A stretch of DNA of 64,000 nucleotides from Bathynomus jamesi (lineage: Eukaryota > Arthropoda > Malacostraca > Isopoda > Cirolanidae). The notes under the pieces were generated by a model, which was given only the letters and a program-made list of their open reading frames with translations, did not search any database and had not been told where the DNA came from. Where the stretch lies: the NCBI GenBank assembly GCA_023014485.1, contig JAJOZX010000997.1, forward strand, positions 900,001 to 964,000, in the 5' to 3' direction. Within the stretch, counting starts at the first letter, position 1; each line of letters opens with the position of its first letter. Below, one piece after another: positions 36,200 through 46,435 of this stretch. The position numbers and the translations under genes are program-made.

Positions 36200-37082
36200 A
36201 TATGAAATTTCTAATTACTCACGATTATTGAATATTTTTGCGTCACGATTTCCCATTGAGTAAAATGCTTTCAAGTTAGAAAATGATGCTTGTTATGAAA
36301 TGGACTTTGTCTCATGAAGTGAACACATACTAAAATATGCGAAAATACATGGTAACTTATTACAGAAATAGTTTTCTCCTCATTGTGATGAAAATCAAGA
36401 CTGAAGAGCTGAAGCTGATTGAAATCAGAATTTAGGCATTATTTTGCAGTGAAGAGTTTTAAATAATAATAAAAATACAAGTTGTACACTTCATTCGACA
36501 CAACGTTAATTGTCTTAAATATTATCTGTTATTGTCATTTAATTATTGAGTGGTGTATTTTTTTCAAAATATTATTGTCCAAATTAAATCTCTGAAATTA
36601 TTGCAGGTTAGACAAATATAATTAAAGTTCCTAATCAATTTTCTATTGATACTGCAACGATTTTAACATTATCTTTATTGCGAGTTGCGTAGCTCGAGAA
36701 AAGACTGTAAAATATATTTATCCTTTATTCCTTTACACGTGTGCAATATCAAATGAACCTAATTTATACAAGAAACTAATTAGCAGAAAAACGGGGAATT
36801 ATCTCAAAGAAGAGAAGCCAGGTGGAATTACTTATATGAAAGATACAGTCAAAGGCAGGAAGCCTCCCGCCTACAAGAATCTCAGTAAGCATAAGGAGAT
36901 TAAAAACAGGATTTTCGAGGATGGAGAGTGTAAACCGAAAACCAAGATCCGCCGGGCGATGAATGTTATATCACGACCTTATTCACTGAAAATGTGATCA
37001 AAACGATGGCAAAGGTGAACCTTCATTACCAAAGCCCAAATAAGAAAAACCAATCAACCGAGTCTTCAGAATGAGAGTACTT
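35701..37082. other. Mostly non-coding, with (TG)n and (TA)n arrays
   Basis: (TG)n lies at about 36013-36038 and (TA)n at 36170-36196. A short open stretch at about 36830-36980 (plus strand) reads KPGGITYMKDTVKGRKPPAY and continues for some 35 codons without a stop. I do not recognise it and it has no start, so it may be chance or a small relic. Confidence 0.5.
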
Positions 37083-37521
37083 CAGTAGCAAACAAACAAA
37101 CAAACAAACACTTTATTTCAGACTCAACAGGTACAAAATTATACAAGAGGTCCATAGAAGATTAAGATATAGTTGTCTGGGGCACTGGCTAAGTAGGCCA
37201 GTGAATCACTATGTCTAATGAACATACAATTGCCTACGCCAATGCTTCCAGATTTGAGATTTATAAAAATATCGGACACCAGTCCACTAACCATGGTTTC
37301 TATTATCTTATTGACTGACTCACCAAGCCTAGTGATAAATCTAAATACAAAATTGCGAATGACACTGGCACAGTTAGGCACCTTATTGACTACAAACAGC
37401 ATACTGTCACTAGAAGGAGCACCATTTATAAATCTTGGAGTTCTTAATAAACTCCTAAAAATATTATTATATGCAACATATAATTTTCTCAAATTATACA
37501 TCCTGTAGTTCCACCACAAAT

Positions 37522-37602
37522 TAGGGTTGCCAGATTTTTTGGCGGACAGACGGGACAATAAAAATCTTAGCTGATCATGAACCCAGATTTTGGATTCATG
37601 AT

Positions 37603-37650
<48 letters not shown>

Positions 37651-38165
37651 CGGATCAAATGTAGAATTCGGACCCCAGCTTTCTTTAGTTAGCTTTATAA
37701 GGCTAACTAACGAAAATATCACGACCTAACCTAACCAATCGTCAAGGGCGTACAGTTAACCTAACGATTGGTTAGGTTAGGTCGTGATATTTTCGTTAGT
37801 TAGCCTTATAAAGCTAACTAAAGAAGGCTGGGGTCCGAATTCTACATTTGATCCAAATATACATTACATTTGTAACAAAAATATAGTTCGTGAATGTAAA
37901 ATAGAAGCATTTGAAGTTTAGGCAGTGAATATTTATGATATATATTTACTGATTGTGCCTTTGATAATTTCGTCGACTGTTTGGGCAATGCGTTTTTTTA
38001 GTTGACTAAATGGTAAGCATCGTTTTCTGCTTTGTTTCAAAACGAGTTGATCATTGAGGCAGTTGATCAAATGTATATATTACCTTGCCTATATTTAAAA
38101 ATAAGCAATCGTGTAACTTTGCTCGACATCGTAAAATCCGAAAACCGGGACATCTGGCAACCCTA
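37522..38165. mobile_element. 644-bp hAT-type MITE in the non-LTR element
   Basis: The ends are TAGGGTTGCCAGAT and ATCTGGCAACCCTA (14-bp perfect TIR). The flanks are perfect 8-bp direct repeats CCACAAAT (37514-37521 and 38166-38173). The sister copy of the host element at 40675-40695 has this site unoccupied, with a single CTACAAAT. Inside are a (TA)n tract (about 37604-37642) and a strong hairpin (37652-37855). There is no coding capacity. Confidence 0.95.
37652..37855. repeat. Hairpin with 90-bp arms inside the hAT MITE
   Basis: The arms are 37652-37742 and 37764-37855. They are nearly perfect inverted copies, for example ACGACCTAACCTAACCAATC against GATTGGTTAGGTTAGGTCGT, with a loop of about 20 bp. 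It is probably a foldback element that entered the MITE, or part of its own structure. Confidence 0.8.
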
Positions 38166-38684
38166 CCACAAATGAGCTGTATACATTGAAGTACATAAAG
38201 TTTTGAACAAAATCAATTTAACATCTAATGTTCACATAAGAAATTTTCTAACCAAAATATTTCCCTGAGCATATAATTGTCTACATTGCCTCAGAATATC
38301 ATAGTCATCTGAAAGACTATCCGTTAGTATGTGGTTAAGAGACTTAGTCTGGGTTACTTCTGACAGCCCCATACCATTCAATTGAAATTCAGGAAATTTT
38401 ATATACTTGAAGGCCATGATCCTCACAATCATAACATGACTTTTATCAGGATTATTTTATGTCGTTATCCCTCCCATACCTTTCACATACCTTCAAAAGT
38501 GTGCTGAGCGCTTTTACAGATGGAGAAATATTTACAGTTTACCCCGACAAGCTAGAGCATCATTAGGATAGATATATTACTTAGCAATACATCAGACTTA
38601 TTACAATACTGTTGTTTGCCCTCATCATCAACTTTGGACCGGTCTAACTTCGCTTTACGCTTTACCTGTGATAGCCGAAGAATA

Positions 38685-39165
38685 GGCGCAAGGGTTAAGG
38701 GAAAGGTGTATAAGACTGTGGTAAGACCGGCTATGATGTATGGGGCTGAGTCTTGGGCTATAAAGAAAGATCATGAGAAAAGACTAGATGTAACGGAGAT
38801 GAGAATGCTCAGATGGATGTGCGGAGTGACAAGGTTGGATAGAGTAAGGAATGAAAGGATAAGGGGCACAACAAAGGTTGGAGAAATCTCGAGGAAGATA
38901 CAAGAAAGTAGACTGAAGTGGTATGGACATGTGATGAGAGGGGACGAAGATTATGTGGGTAAGAGAACGATGAATATGGAGGTGCATGGCAGGAGAAAGA
39001 GAGGCAGACCGAAGCGAAGGTGGATGGAGAAGGTGAGGGACGATTTGAGGGAGAAGGGTTTGTCGCAGGAAGAAGCCCAGGACCGGGCTGTGTGGAGGAG
39101 GCTGGTCAGAAACGCCGACCCCGCATAGAGGCGGGAACGGGCGAAGAGAAAGAAGAAGAAGAGAA
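38685..39165 (+). pseudogene. RTE-like non-LTR retrotransposon, C-terminal end
   Basis: The plus strand reads KGKVYKTVVRPAMMYGAESW, then RMLRWMCGVTRLDRVRNERI, SRLKWYGHVMR and GRPKRRWMEKV, ending RRLVRNADPA. This is the conserved C-terminal tail of RTE-type and related reverse transcriptases. The stop at 39126-39128 is followed by a GAA-rich tail (39140-39165), typical of RTE 3' ends. The copy is 5'-truncated, so only the region after the RT catalytic core is present. It sits, in the opposite orientation, inside the non-LTR element at 37083-39835, directly after the endonuclease segment. Confidence 0.85.
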
Positions 39166-39169
39166 GCAT

Positions 39170-39835
39170 TGGAATACAATTAATGTCAAACTCAATTAAT
39201 AGGGGCATGTGGTCAGAACTAGCATAGGAGTACAAAACTGTTATATTCAGAACTGCGTGATTTGCATCAGGTGTACAAATACAATGATCCAACCATGAGG
39301 TGATGTGCCAACTATCACTAACATAAGTAAAGTTATCACCAGGAAGACTACATATGGATGAAAGGGTCAAGTTATTATCTTCACAGAAGGCTTTTAAGTG
39401 GTTGCTAAACAAAGAATTATCATTAAGCACGTTAGCATTAAAGTCACCAATAATAGCTACACATGTCGTATCCAACTCATCAATAATACTGCTGACCTGT
39501 CCCAATTTAATGAGGTAATCTTCTTCATTATCAACTGCTTGAAAAGGCATATAGATACACAGAATTACAAATTTTTTATTGTCTACAAATTTCTATTCTA
39601 GTTAGCCAGTTCAAACCAAGTTTTAATTCACTAATATATTTCTCATACCCAAACCTCCATAGAATAGTTGCCCCACCAGGTGGTGGCCTGCAAGAAGACC
39701 ATCTTCTTTATCTCTGGTGGCTTCCCCTTTCCCATGAAAGTTACTGGAGACTATTCAGGTCATTTAAGTCCTGTTTCCATAACCATGTTTCCTGCAGACA
39801 AAGAATATCAGCATCATCTAACAGCTTGATAGATA
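39170..39835 (-). pseudogene. Non-LTR retrotransposon AP-like endonuclease fragment
   Basis: On the minus strand, in order: DADILCLQETWLW (catalytic Glu block), GGATILW-like strand, IIGDFNANVLNDN (catalytic Asp/Asn), TSWLDHCICTPD and YSYASSDHMPLLIEF (catalytic Asp-His). This order is the signature of the endonuclease/exonuclease/phosphatase domain that nicks target DNA in non-LTR elements. Several stops lie between about 39590 and 39800. The C-terminal edge is cut by the RTE fragment at 38685-39165. Confidence 0.85.
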
Positions 39836-39874
39836 GACAGATAGATAGATAGATAGAAAGTTTGGAATCAAAGT

Positions 39875-40500
39875 TTGAAGGAATTAATTTTCATTGTGGG
39901 TTTAAAATTTAGTGGGCCCTCTCTTGTATTCATAATTACTTTGATCCTGTTTGATATGACCATGATAAGATTTTTGTGCGATTCAAGGGCACTTCCAACT
40001 GACAAAATGTTTTTATATCAGACCAAAGATGTTTGTAGAATCCTGGCTTGTTTCCAAGCTTTCACTTTCAAAAGTTTCCACAGGATCTCAATCGGATTGA
40101 GGTCAAAAGAGTTACCAGGCACTTCCAAAATTTGATTTTTTTTTCTTGAACCAAAATTTTGAAGTTTTAGCTTGTAAGGCGCGCTTTTTTTTTTTAGGAA
40201 AGGGGGGGGGGCATCGGGTTCCCTTTTGCCCCGGACGCCGAAACATCCCCAAACCCCACCTTTTGGAGGAATTTTGTGTTGGTGGAGTTATATTTTCCAA
40301 TATTAATTTGATACTCAGGTATGTATAGAATGATGTCAAACGAGTTGGTTGACTTAGTGGGAGGTCTGATGCACAGACGAATTTGTCTAAATTGCATAAT
40401 CTGGCTCTCGTTACTTCAACAAAATCTTGGCTCAGTGTTCTGTGGTCCATAAAGCTGCATATTCCTTTGCAAAAAGGAAAAACTATTCCGCTTTTCATTT
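39875..40500 (-). pseudogene. Tc1-like transposase relic
   Basis: On the minus strand, around 40060-40140, VPGNSFDLNPIEILWKLLKV matches the last catalytic block of Tc1 transposases (PxNSPDLNPIENLW). About 120-180 bp upstream, KYNSTNTKFLQKVGFGDVSA matches the block with TPTVKH..MVWGCFSA. The reading frame changes several times, and a GGGGGGGG run lies between the blocks at 40202-40210. The left neighbour is a (GATA)n tract (39832-39856). This is an old Tc1/mariner-superfamily insertion whose ends I could not find. Confidence 0.7.
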
Positions 40501-40923
40501 AAGAGATTTATTTATTTATTTATGTTCGTGTTCTTGCCAATGGCAATGAGGCAATGTAGACAATTATACTCAGGGAAATATCATACTTTGGTTAGAAAAT
40601 TTCATATGTGTACATTAGATGTTAAGTTGATTTTGTTCAAAACATTTTGTACTCCATTGTATACAGCTCATTTGTAGTGGAACTACAGGATGTATAATTT
40701 GAGGAAATATGTTGCATAATAATATTTTTAGGAGTTTATTAAGGACTCCAAGATTTGTAAATGGTGCTCCTTCTAGTGTCAGTAATCAGTATGCTGTTTG
40801 TAGTCAATAAGTGCCTAGCTGTGCCAGTGTCATTCGCAATTTTGTATTTAGGTTTATCACTAGGCTTGGTGAGTCAGTTAATAAGATAACAGAAACCATG
40901 GTTAGTGGACTGGTCTCCGATAT

Positions 40924-41828
40924 ACAGGCGTCCCAAAAAAATGTATACACACTTTAACAGCTGATAGCTCAATTGATGTTTCTTTCTTTCCAAGTTAAAC
41001 CCATTAGAATTAATAATGGCAGTCAGACTAAGCTTTGAACAAAGGAAATTCATTCTAAAATGCTACTGGAAGTGTGAAAACGCAGTTGAAGTGCAAAGAC
41101 AGTTTAGGAGGGAGTCAAACAGATCCACCAACGCGACTTACCATCACTCGAATTAGAGATAAGTTTGAAGCCGATGGAACTGTTCAGAATGTCCACAAGA
41201 AGCGTTCCGGAAGACCACGGACATCGACAAGCCCCACAAAGCAAGAAAGAGTACTGGAAACGTATCACCAAAGTCCAAGAAAATCTCTGTGCGGCAAGCG
41301 AGTCGTGAGGTAGGAATTTCAGAATCGTCTGTCCAACGCATTTTGAAGCGCTGTCAATGGAAAAGTTACATTCCAAGATTAGTCCATGCTAATTAATGAA
41401 GATGATCCGACCGAAGAGTGGATTATTGCGAGTGGTACTTGGCACGATGTGGATGTGGATTGGACGAAGGGGTTTCGTAGAATACCCTCCGCGTTCACCA
41501 GACCTCACACCACTAGACTTTTTTTTATGGGGATACTTAAAAGACAAAGTCTACGCTATAAAACCTGCAACAGTCGCTGAATTGAGAGCAGCCAGTGAAC
41601 GAGAATGCACACAAATACCAAACGAAATGTTTCGTGATGTTTGCGATTCCATGCTTCGCGTTATCAGCAGTGCCTGGACCAGAACGGACGTCAGTTTGAA
41701 ACAGGCGTTGACAAAACAATTAAATAATGTCTGTAGATTCTATTACATTTTGAAAATGAAATGTATTTTAATAAACACTGCCTTTATAATTATTTAAAGT
41801 GTGTATACATTTTTTTGGGACGCCCTGT
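40924..41828 (+). mobile_element. Internally deleted mariner-like element with 33-bp TIRs
   Basis: The left end reads ACAGGCGTCCCAAAAAAATG and the right end is its inverted copy; similarity continues through TATACACACTTTA. The host copy at 37245-37260 shows the empty site, CCGATATTTTTATAAATC. Target duplication of TA cannot be proved in this TA-rich site. The 905-bp length is short for an autonomous element, in line with the missing catalytic core. Confidence 0.9.
41018..41797 (+). pseudogene. mariner-like transposase, HTH plus C-terminal end only
   Basis: It starts MAVRLSFEQRKFILKCYWKC, a DUF4817-type helix-turn-helix. A conserved linker [20 protein letters not shown] follows, and the frame breaks at 41313. 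The next frame resumes with PPRSPDLTPLDFFLWGYLKD, the last catalytic Asp block, then VAELRAASERECTQIP and WTRTDVSLKQA. The central part with the first two catalytic Asp residues is deleted. This is the usual architecture of an arthropod transposase family, here reduced to a non-autonomous carrier. Confidence 0.85.
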
Positions 41829-42014
41829 TTTATAAATCTCAAATCTGGAAGCATTGGCGTAGGCAATTGTATGTTCATTATACACAGTGATTCACTGGCC
41901 TACTTAGCCAGTGCTCCAGACAACTATATCTTAATCTTCTATGGACCTCTTGTTTAATGTTTGTACCTGTTGAGTCTGAAATAAAGTGTTTGTTTGTTTG
42001 TTTGTTTGTTTCAA

Positions 42015-42226
42015 ACCTAATTAAATTTAGTGTGCAATGATAACCACTTTGCGCAGTAATAATTTCAATTTGTGCAGTGATAAATTGAAAATCTGTGCCG
42101 TGATAAATTAGGTTCTACATCGGATATAGAAGCTAATTTATCACTGCACAGATTTTCAATTTATCACTGCACAAATTGAAATTATTACTGCGCAAATTGG
42201 TTATCATTGCATACTAAAATTAGGTA
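42015..42226. repeat. Foldback element with four internal subrepeats per arm
   Basis: The arms 42015-42110 and 42134-42226 are near-perfect inverted copies. Each arm is itself built of four spaced variants of a TTATCACTGCACA-like motif (TAATTTATCACTGCACAGA, TTTATCACTGCACAAA, TTATTACTGCGCAAA and TTATCATTGCATAC). No target duplication was recognised and there is no coding capacity. Confidence 0.8.
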
Positions 42227-42246
42227 TGCTAGCTATATATATCCTT

Positions 42247-42518
42247 TGGTTAGCTTCAGACCGAATTGTTTCATTCTGACGAAGGTCAAGCTTTTCGCTC
42301 CACCTTAGATCTACAGTTTGACGTGGAATCCGAACCGAACACGCCCACCAGCATCCCAGCGTCTTAACTACTAGGCCACCAGGGTACCCATTTATCTACC
42401 AACCATTTCTTTATTGTGTGGAAGGTTGAACAGCTGGGTTTTACTGCGCACCGGCTGCTGTCACCGGGTCTCGAGCCCGGGGGCGATGGATTCGTAGTCA
42501 GCGACGCTAACCACTACA

Positions 42519-42527
<9 letters not shown>
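42247..42527 (-). repeat. Dimeric tRNA-derived SINE (family 3), minus copy
   Basis: This is the reverse-complement counterpart of 25733-26021, with both tRNA-like units in the same order and the same spacer around CCCAGCTGTTCA. The first unit keeps GGTGGTGTAGTGGTTAGCGT and GGGCTCGAGACCC. It is followed outward by (TA)n at 42526-42552. Confidence 0.8.
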
Positions 42528-42553
<26 letters not shown>

Positions 42554-42556
<3 letters not shown>

Positions 42557-43106
42557 TGATGGGCACCGTTACATTAAATTGGGCGGCGTAACCGTTACTC
42601 ATTACACGTCGGAAATGTACTCGGCGTTACCGTTACATCATTACTTTTGAAAACCCTTAAAGCGTTACCGTTACTCGATACATGTAACGACGTTACAAAT
42701 AACTAGTTACATTTGATATTTGTTTATGTGCCTTCACACGTATTTTGAAACTAATAGACTATTATTGACTATATAAATGTTGTTCTCTTAAGAACGATAT
42801 ATTGCCAATTAATTTGCACTCATTGATTTTTGGGAAAGATGAAGAGACCTAGAAAATATAAATTTAGTGTTGCCACAAACACGGAATAGTGAATTGCATT
42901 TAATAGTCCTCATGAATGGAATGGCAATGTTATCAAATTCAAATTCAAGTATCGAGTAACGAGTATTGGAAAAATCCATTACGGTGAAAAAAATTTGCAA
43001 AGCGTTACCGTTACATTGATACATTTGAAAATCTTTCAGGCATTACCGTTATCGTTACTTTTGTAACGTTCGTTACGTAACGTCGTACATGTAACGCGTT
43101 ACTGCC
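42554..43106. mobile_element. hAT-like MITE with GTAACG-rich interior, right end lost
   Basis: It starts CAGTGATGGGCACCGTTAC. Both sides of the element are rich in CGTTACCGTTAC-type blocks in opposite orientations, and the right side reaches GTAACGCGTTACTGCCC. The expected inverted terminus is replaced by (CT)n and (AT)n microsatellites at 43107-43160. By design it resembles the AAATAC-rich hAT MITE at 16671-17204. Confidence 0.65.
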
Positions 43107-43121
43107 CCCCTCTCTCTCTCT

Positions 43122-43162
<41 letters not shown>

Positions 43163-43187
43163 CACGTGTTTAATTGTGAAATTCATC

Positions 43188-43257
<70 letters not shown>

Positions 43258-43277
43258 TTTAATTGTGAAATTCATCC

Positions 43278-43309
<32 letters not shown>
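43107..43309. repeat. (CT)n and (TA)n arrays with a duplicated 30-bp spacer
   Basis: A CT array passes into TA arrays. The spacer CACGTGTTTAATTGTGAAAT occurs twice, at about 43163-43190 and 43252-43280, each time embedded in (TA)n. Confidence 0.85.
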
Positions 43310-43314
<5 letters not shown>

Positions 43315-43508
43315 ATAAAATCACAGAACAACACGTGATCTTTTTAATAAGCAAACAACCACAAGGAAAAGGGAAAAGAAACACGAAATCCGAACGCTTT
43401 CGTAATATATTCATATCTTCAGGGACAAGATATGAATATATCACGAAAGCGCTCGGATTTCGTGTTTCTGTTTCCTTTTCCCTGTGGTTGTTTGCTTATA
43501 TATATATA

Positions 43509-43543
<35 letters not shown>

Positions 43544-43545
43544 AG
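43310..43545. repeat. (TA)n-bordered foldback, second family member
   Basis: The arms 43310-43427 and 43428-43500 contain CACGTGATCTTTTTAATAAG, a GGAAAAGGGAAA block and CGCTTTCGTAATATATTCAT, related to the foldback at 35240-35464. (TA)n follows to 43545. The right arm lacks the outermost 40 bp of the left arm. Confidence 0.8.
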
Positions 43546-44373
43546 CAAAGGTGGGCACCGGGCCTCAAAAAGGACCGACGGTCCGGTCCCGGTCCTTGCC
43601 TCAAACTGGACCGGTCCCGGTCCTTTCTGAAGATAGGGCCTAGGAACGACTCGGTCCTCGGCCCTTATAGATAATATAGTGAAAAATTTGATTAAAATGA
43701 AAAATGAAATTAAAGACACCGGAAATCTTAATTTTATTAACGTAAATTATAATTAATACAATACATAAATGATGAAAAAAAGTTAGTAAGTTAAATGCTT
43801 GAGTTTCCCTTCAAGAAGACTAGCATTCAAAATGGCTGTCACGAGCCCTGACCTTTTCGGCTTGAGGACGTCCTTCCCCAAAGAGAAGAGCCTCTCCACG
43901 GCGGCACTGGATGGGATAGGCGTGTTAAACTGATGAACTGAAACACAGCAAGCACTTGTACTCCAGGTTCTGCTCACACTTGGGGCCCAGGTATTCAAAG
44001 TATTTGTCCAGGTACGGCCAGGGATTGCCGGGTTCAGTTCTTCCGCTAGGAGCTCCAGTTGCTTGACTTGAAGTGTGAAGCACTAACATCAGTAGATTCT
44101 TCGTCTCCTCCAGGTGTTGAAACAAGTTTCAGTTCAGTCTCAGTCTCTTTCTGAGTCTTCTGGAGGAAACGATCCATCTTCTTTAGAACTTCAAATAATC
44201 ACTAAACACACTAAAATCACTAAAAAAGACCGTCCGGAATTGCTTAAAAATGGACCGTCGCTCCTCTTTCGGTCCTCACTGAGAAAAGGACCTACTTTCC
44301 CGCTCACGGTCCTTAAAAAGGGACCGAATTCCTGGAGTTCGGTCCTTTTGGAACTCGGTCCTGCCCACCTTTG
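43546..44373 (-). mobile_element. Internally deleted hAT element with 8-bp target duplication
   Basis: The ends are CAAAGGTGGGCACC and, at the right, CTGCCCACCTTTG. The flanks are perfect 8-bp direct repeats TATATAAG (43538-43545 and 44374-44381). Several GGTCC-rich blocks repeat near both ends. The minus strand keeps a piece of the transposase C-terminus (43783-44125). Confidence 0.92.
43783..44125 (-). pseudogene. hAT transposase C-terminal dimerisation region
   Basis: On the minus strand the frame reads WPYLDKYFEYLGPKCEQN, and after a frameshift NTPIPSSAAVERLFSLGKDV, LKPKRSGLVTAILNASLL. The IPSSAAVERLFSLGKDVLKP block is the conserved hAT dimerisation motif, which includes the catalytic-domain end. 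All upstream catalytic regions are missing. It is a decayed remnant inside a non-autonomous hAT element. Confidence 0.9.
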
Positions 44374-44394
44374 TATATAAGGAACTTTCGGTTC

Positions 44395-44868
44395 TGTACA
44401 AGTGAAGCTACTAAAGACACTCTCTTCGTACTTTCTGCAGTAATATATACGGACAGCAACTCTGGGTGAATTATAAAAAACGTTCTGGCAGAACCCTAAA
44501 TTTGCTGTACAACAGGTCTTTTAGACTCTTACATAAATTACCCCCCGAGATGCTCAACTTCGCAAATGTTTGCTACCCGCAATGTTCCGAGCTTCCCGGA
44601 GGTAACAAGACGTGCTCAATACAGTCTAATGCAAAGAATTAAAAAATCAACCAACCCGATTATGCAAGTTATCCATGAGTCCTGCCGTTTATCCTCTAAG
44701 CTGTGGAATTCTTGGTACGAAAACGTCTGTCTGGAGCTCCACTTAACTCCGACATTACTGTATTATTTTTAATCAACTGTATATTTCTATCCTTAGTATG
44801 TGAACTGCCATTGTATTAACCTATTTGTCATATGGACTATAGTCTGCCAATAAACCTTTTCATTTTCA

Positions 44869-44870
<2 letters not shown>
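44395..44870 (+). pseudogene. Non-LTR retrotransposon C-terminal fragment
   Basis: The plus strand contains YGQQLWVNYKKRSGRTLNLL followed by YNRSFRLLHKLPPEM. After a frameshift comes MFATRNVPSFPEVTRRAQYS then LMQRIKKSTNPIMQVIHES and SSKLWNSWYENVCLEL. The layout matches the post-RT region of the non-LTR element at 37139-37500 but the sequence belongs to a different family. An AATAAA (44850-44856) precedes the (TA)n tract at 44875-44935. Confidence 0.75.
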
Positions 44871-44936
<66 letters not shown>

Positions 44937-44939
44937 CCA

Positions 44940-45937
44940 GGGAAGAAATACAGGAAAAAACTGAAGTGTCAATAAGGGAATACAAACTCTGATTAAGGGC
45001 CATACAGAGAGGGGGAAAAAAATGCGGTAGAAGTAATGAAGGAAAACCCAAATACTTATATAGCTATGCGGAAAGGAAACAAAAACGTGTTTCACTATCG
45101 GGCCCTAAAGGAAAGGAAATAATGAACTATCCGACGATCTAAAAGAAATATCTGAGACATTGAGAGCCCAGTACAAATCAGTTTCAGTATCCCAAAAAGG
45201 ACAAAGCGATAGCTGACAGAGATGCATTCTTTGAAAAGAAATTACAAGGAGATTGTATAACATTTTGATTTTACCTTCCAAGATAAAAAGCGAGCTATAG
45301 GACAAATGAAATCACATCAACTGCAAGTTCGGACAAATGGAACGCATTTTTCATTAAAAATTGTAAAAATGAAATAGCTACACCCCTATACTGAGATGGA
45401 GAAGATTCCCAGACACCGAGGAAATACCAAGCATCCTGGGAAGAGCAAACATTCTCCATATATGTATAATGGAGTGGATAGATCTCAAGCAAAGAACTAT
45501 AGACCAGTGTCACTGACGTTCCATTTCACCAAAGCATCTGAAAGAATAGTTAGAGAGAAAATCTGTGCTTCTTGAAACACTGGAAAGATTTAATAAGCAC
45601 CAGCACGGATACCGATCAGGAAGATCATGCCTATTACAACTAATAAAGCACTATAACAATATCCTAGACGCGCTTGAAAGCAATGAAAATTACGATGTCA
45701 TATAGATTTTGCTAGAGTATTCGACAAATGTGATCATGGTATAATAGCACATAAAATGAAACATATGGGAATAACAAGCAAAGTGGGAAAATGGATCTAC
45801 AATTTCCTCAGAGAACGTTTACAGGTCGTAAAATTTCAAGGTATGTCATCATCAGAATCGGAAGTCAGCAGCTCAGTACCACAAGGAACGGTATTGGCCC
45901 TACTCCTATTCATTATCATGCTAACAGACATGGACAG
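44940..45937 (+). pseudogene. jockey-like non-LTR RT, segment 1 of 5
   Basis: The plus strand holds relics of the RT domain: NYRPVSLT-like block near 45490, RFNKHQHGYRSGRSCLLQLI near 45580-45640, a degenerate YVDFARVFD-like block near 45700, and then GKWIYNFLRERLQVVKF and SSVPQGTVLALLLFIIM (RT motif with the QG turn). Frameshifts and stops are common upstream of 45756. The segment stops at an insertion site, with the target duplication ATGGACAG at 45930-45937. The coding sequence continues at 49423. Confidence 0.8.
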
Positions 45938-46257
45938 TAGGGTGGAGCGAAAAATACATTTTTTCTAGTATGAAGTAGTGATTAAAAGTTGCATTTAGTG
46001 GACGATATATACCTGCCAAAATATGAGTTAATTTGTTTAATATTTTCAGCTGCCACCAGGGGGCTAAAGTTAACACAATTTGGGTAAAAAAGGAAAAAAA
46101 TGCTTCTATTTTAGGTTTATCAAACTATTATAAAATTTTATCTTAGAATTATCTAATAGTTTGATTAAGATTCTTAAATGATAAGAATCCGTTTTGTAAA
46201 AATGCCTTTTCATATTTTAATATCTTCAGCTGCCACAAGAGGGCTGAAGTTAACTTA
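45938..46257 (+). repeat. Left long terminal inverted repeat of copy 2
   Basis: It is inverted and nearly identical to 49085-49414. It contains two direct copies of TTCAGCTGCCAC followed by AGGGGGCTAAAGTTAAC-type sequence, at about 46047-46085 and 46224-46255. These are candidate transposase-binding sites. One more block, CTATTATAAAATTTTATCTT, is conserved in both TIRs. Confidence 0.9.
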
Positions 46258-46435
46258 AAAATGACAATTAAGTATGATTCTGTATTTACTTGAAAAGGGA
46301 ACAGTAATAAATTAGGATGTCTCTCCTCCTTTATACTGGCTTGAGACAGTTAAGAAACGTTATTCGTGCCTTAGCGGAGTTACCACCCTTTCCCCAACCA
46401 ACCTCCCTCTAGAAAGGGTTCTTGCTGAAGACTAT

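Larger units (their letters stand above)
37083..38610 (-). pseudogene. Non-LTR retrotransposon RT C-terminal part and 3' end
   Basis: On the minus strand there is a degenerate YADD region near 38560, then LLKVCERYGRDNDI, DSLSDDYDILRQCRQLYAQG and NILVRKF. After the MITE at 37522-38165 it continues with WNYRMYNLRKLYVAYNNIFR, LLRTPRFING and VIRNFVFRFITRL. This is the end of the reverse transcriptase and the downstream region typical of CR1/L2-like non-LTR elements. The 3' end is AATAAAGTG followed by GTTT repeats (37087-37110). The copy is broken by stops and the MITE. The endonuclease of the same element is at 39170-39835; most of the RT between them is missing. Confidence 0.75.
40501..42012 (+). 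pseudogene. Second copy of the non-LTR 3' end, split by a mariner-like element
   Basis: This is the same element as 37083-38610 but on the plus strand, 5'-truncated at RQCRQLY. It is collinear through the RKFHMCTLDVKLILF region to the AATAAAGTG(TTTG)n 3' end at 41980-42012. It lacks the hAT MITE at 40675-40695 and is instead interrupted at 40924-41828. Frameshifts and stops are frequent. The two copies therefore face each other across the Tc1 relic. Confidence 0.8.

Noticed and set aside
38784..39179. 131-residue minus-strand open frame rich in Pro, Leu and Ser
   Set aside because: It is the antisense of the RTE-like C-terminal fragment.
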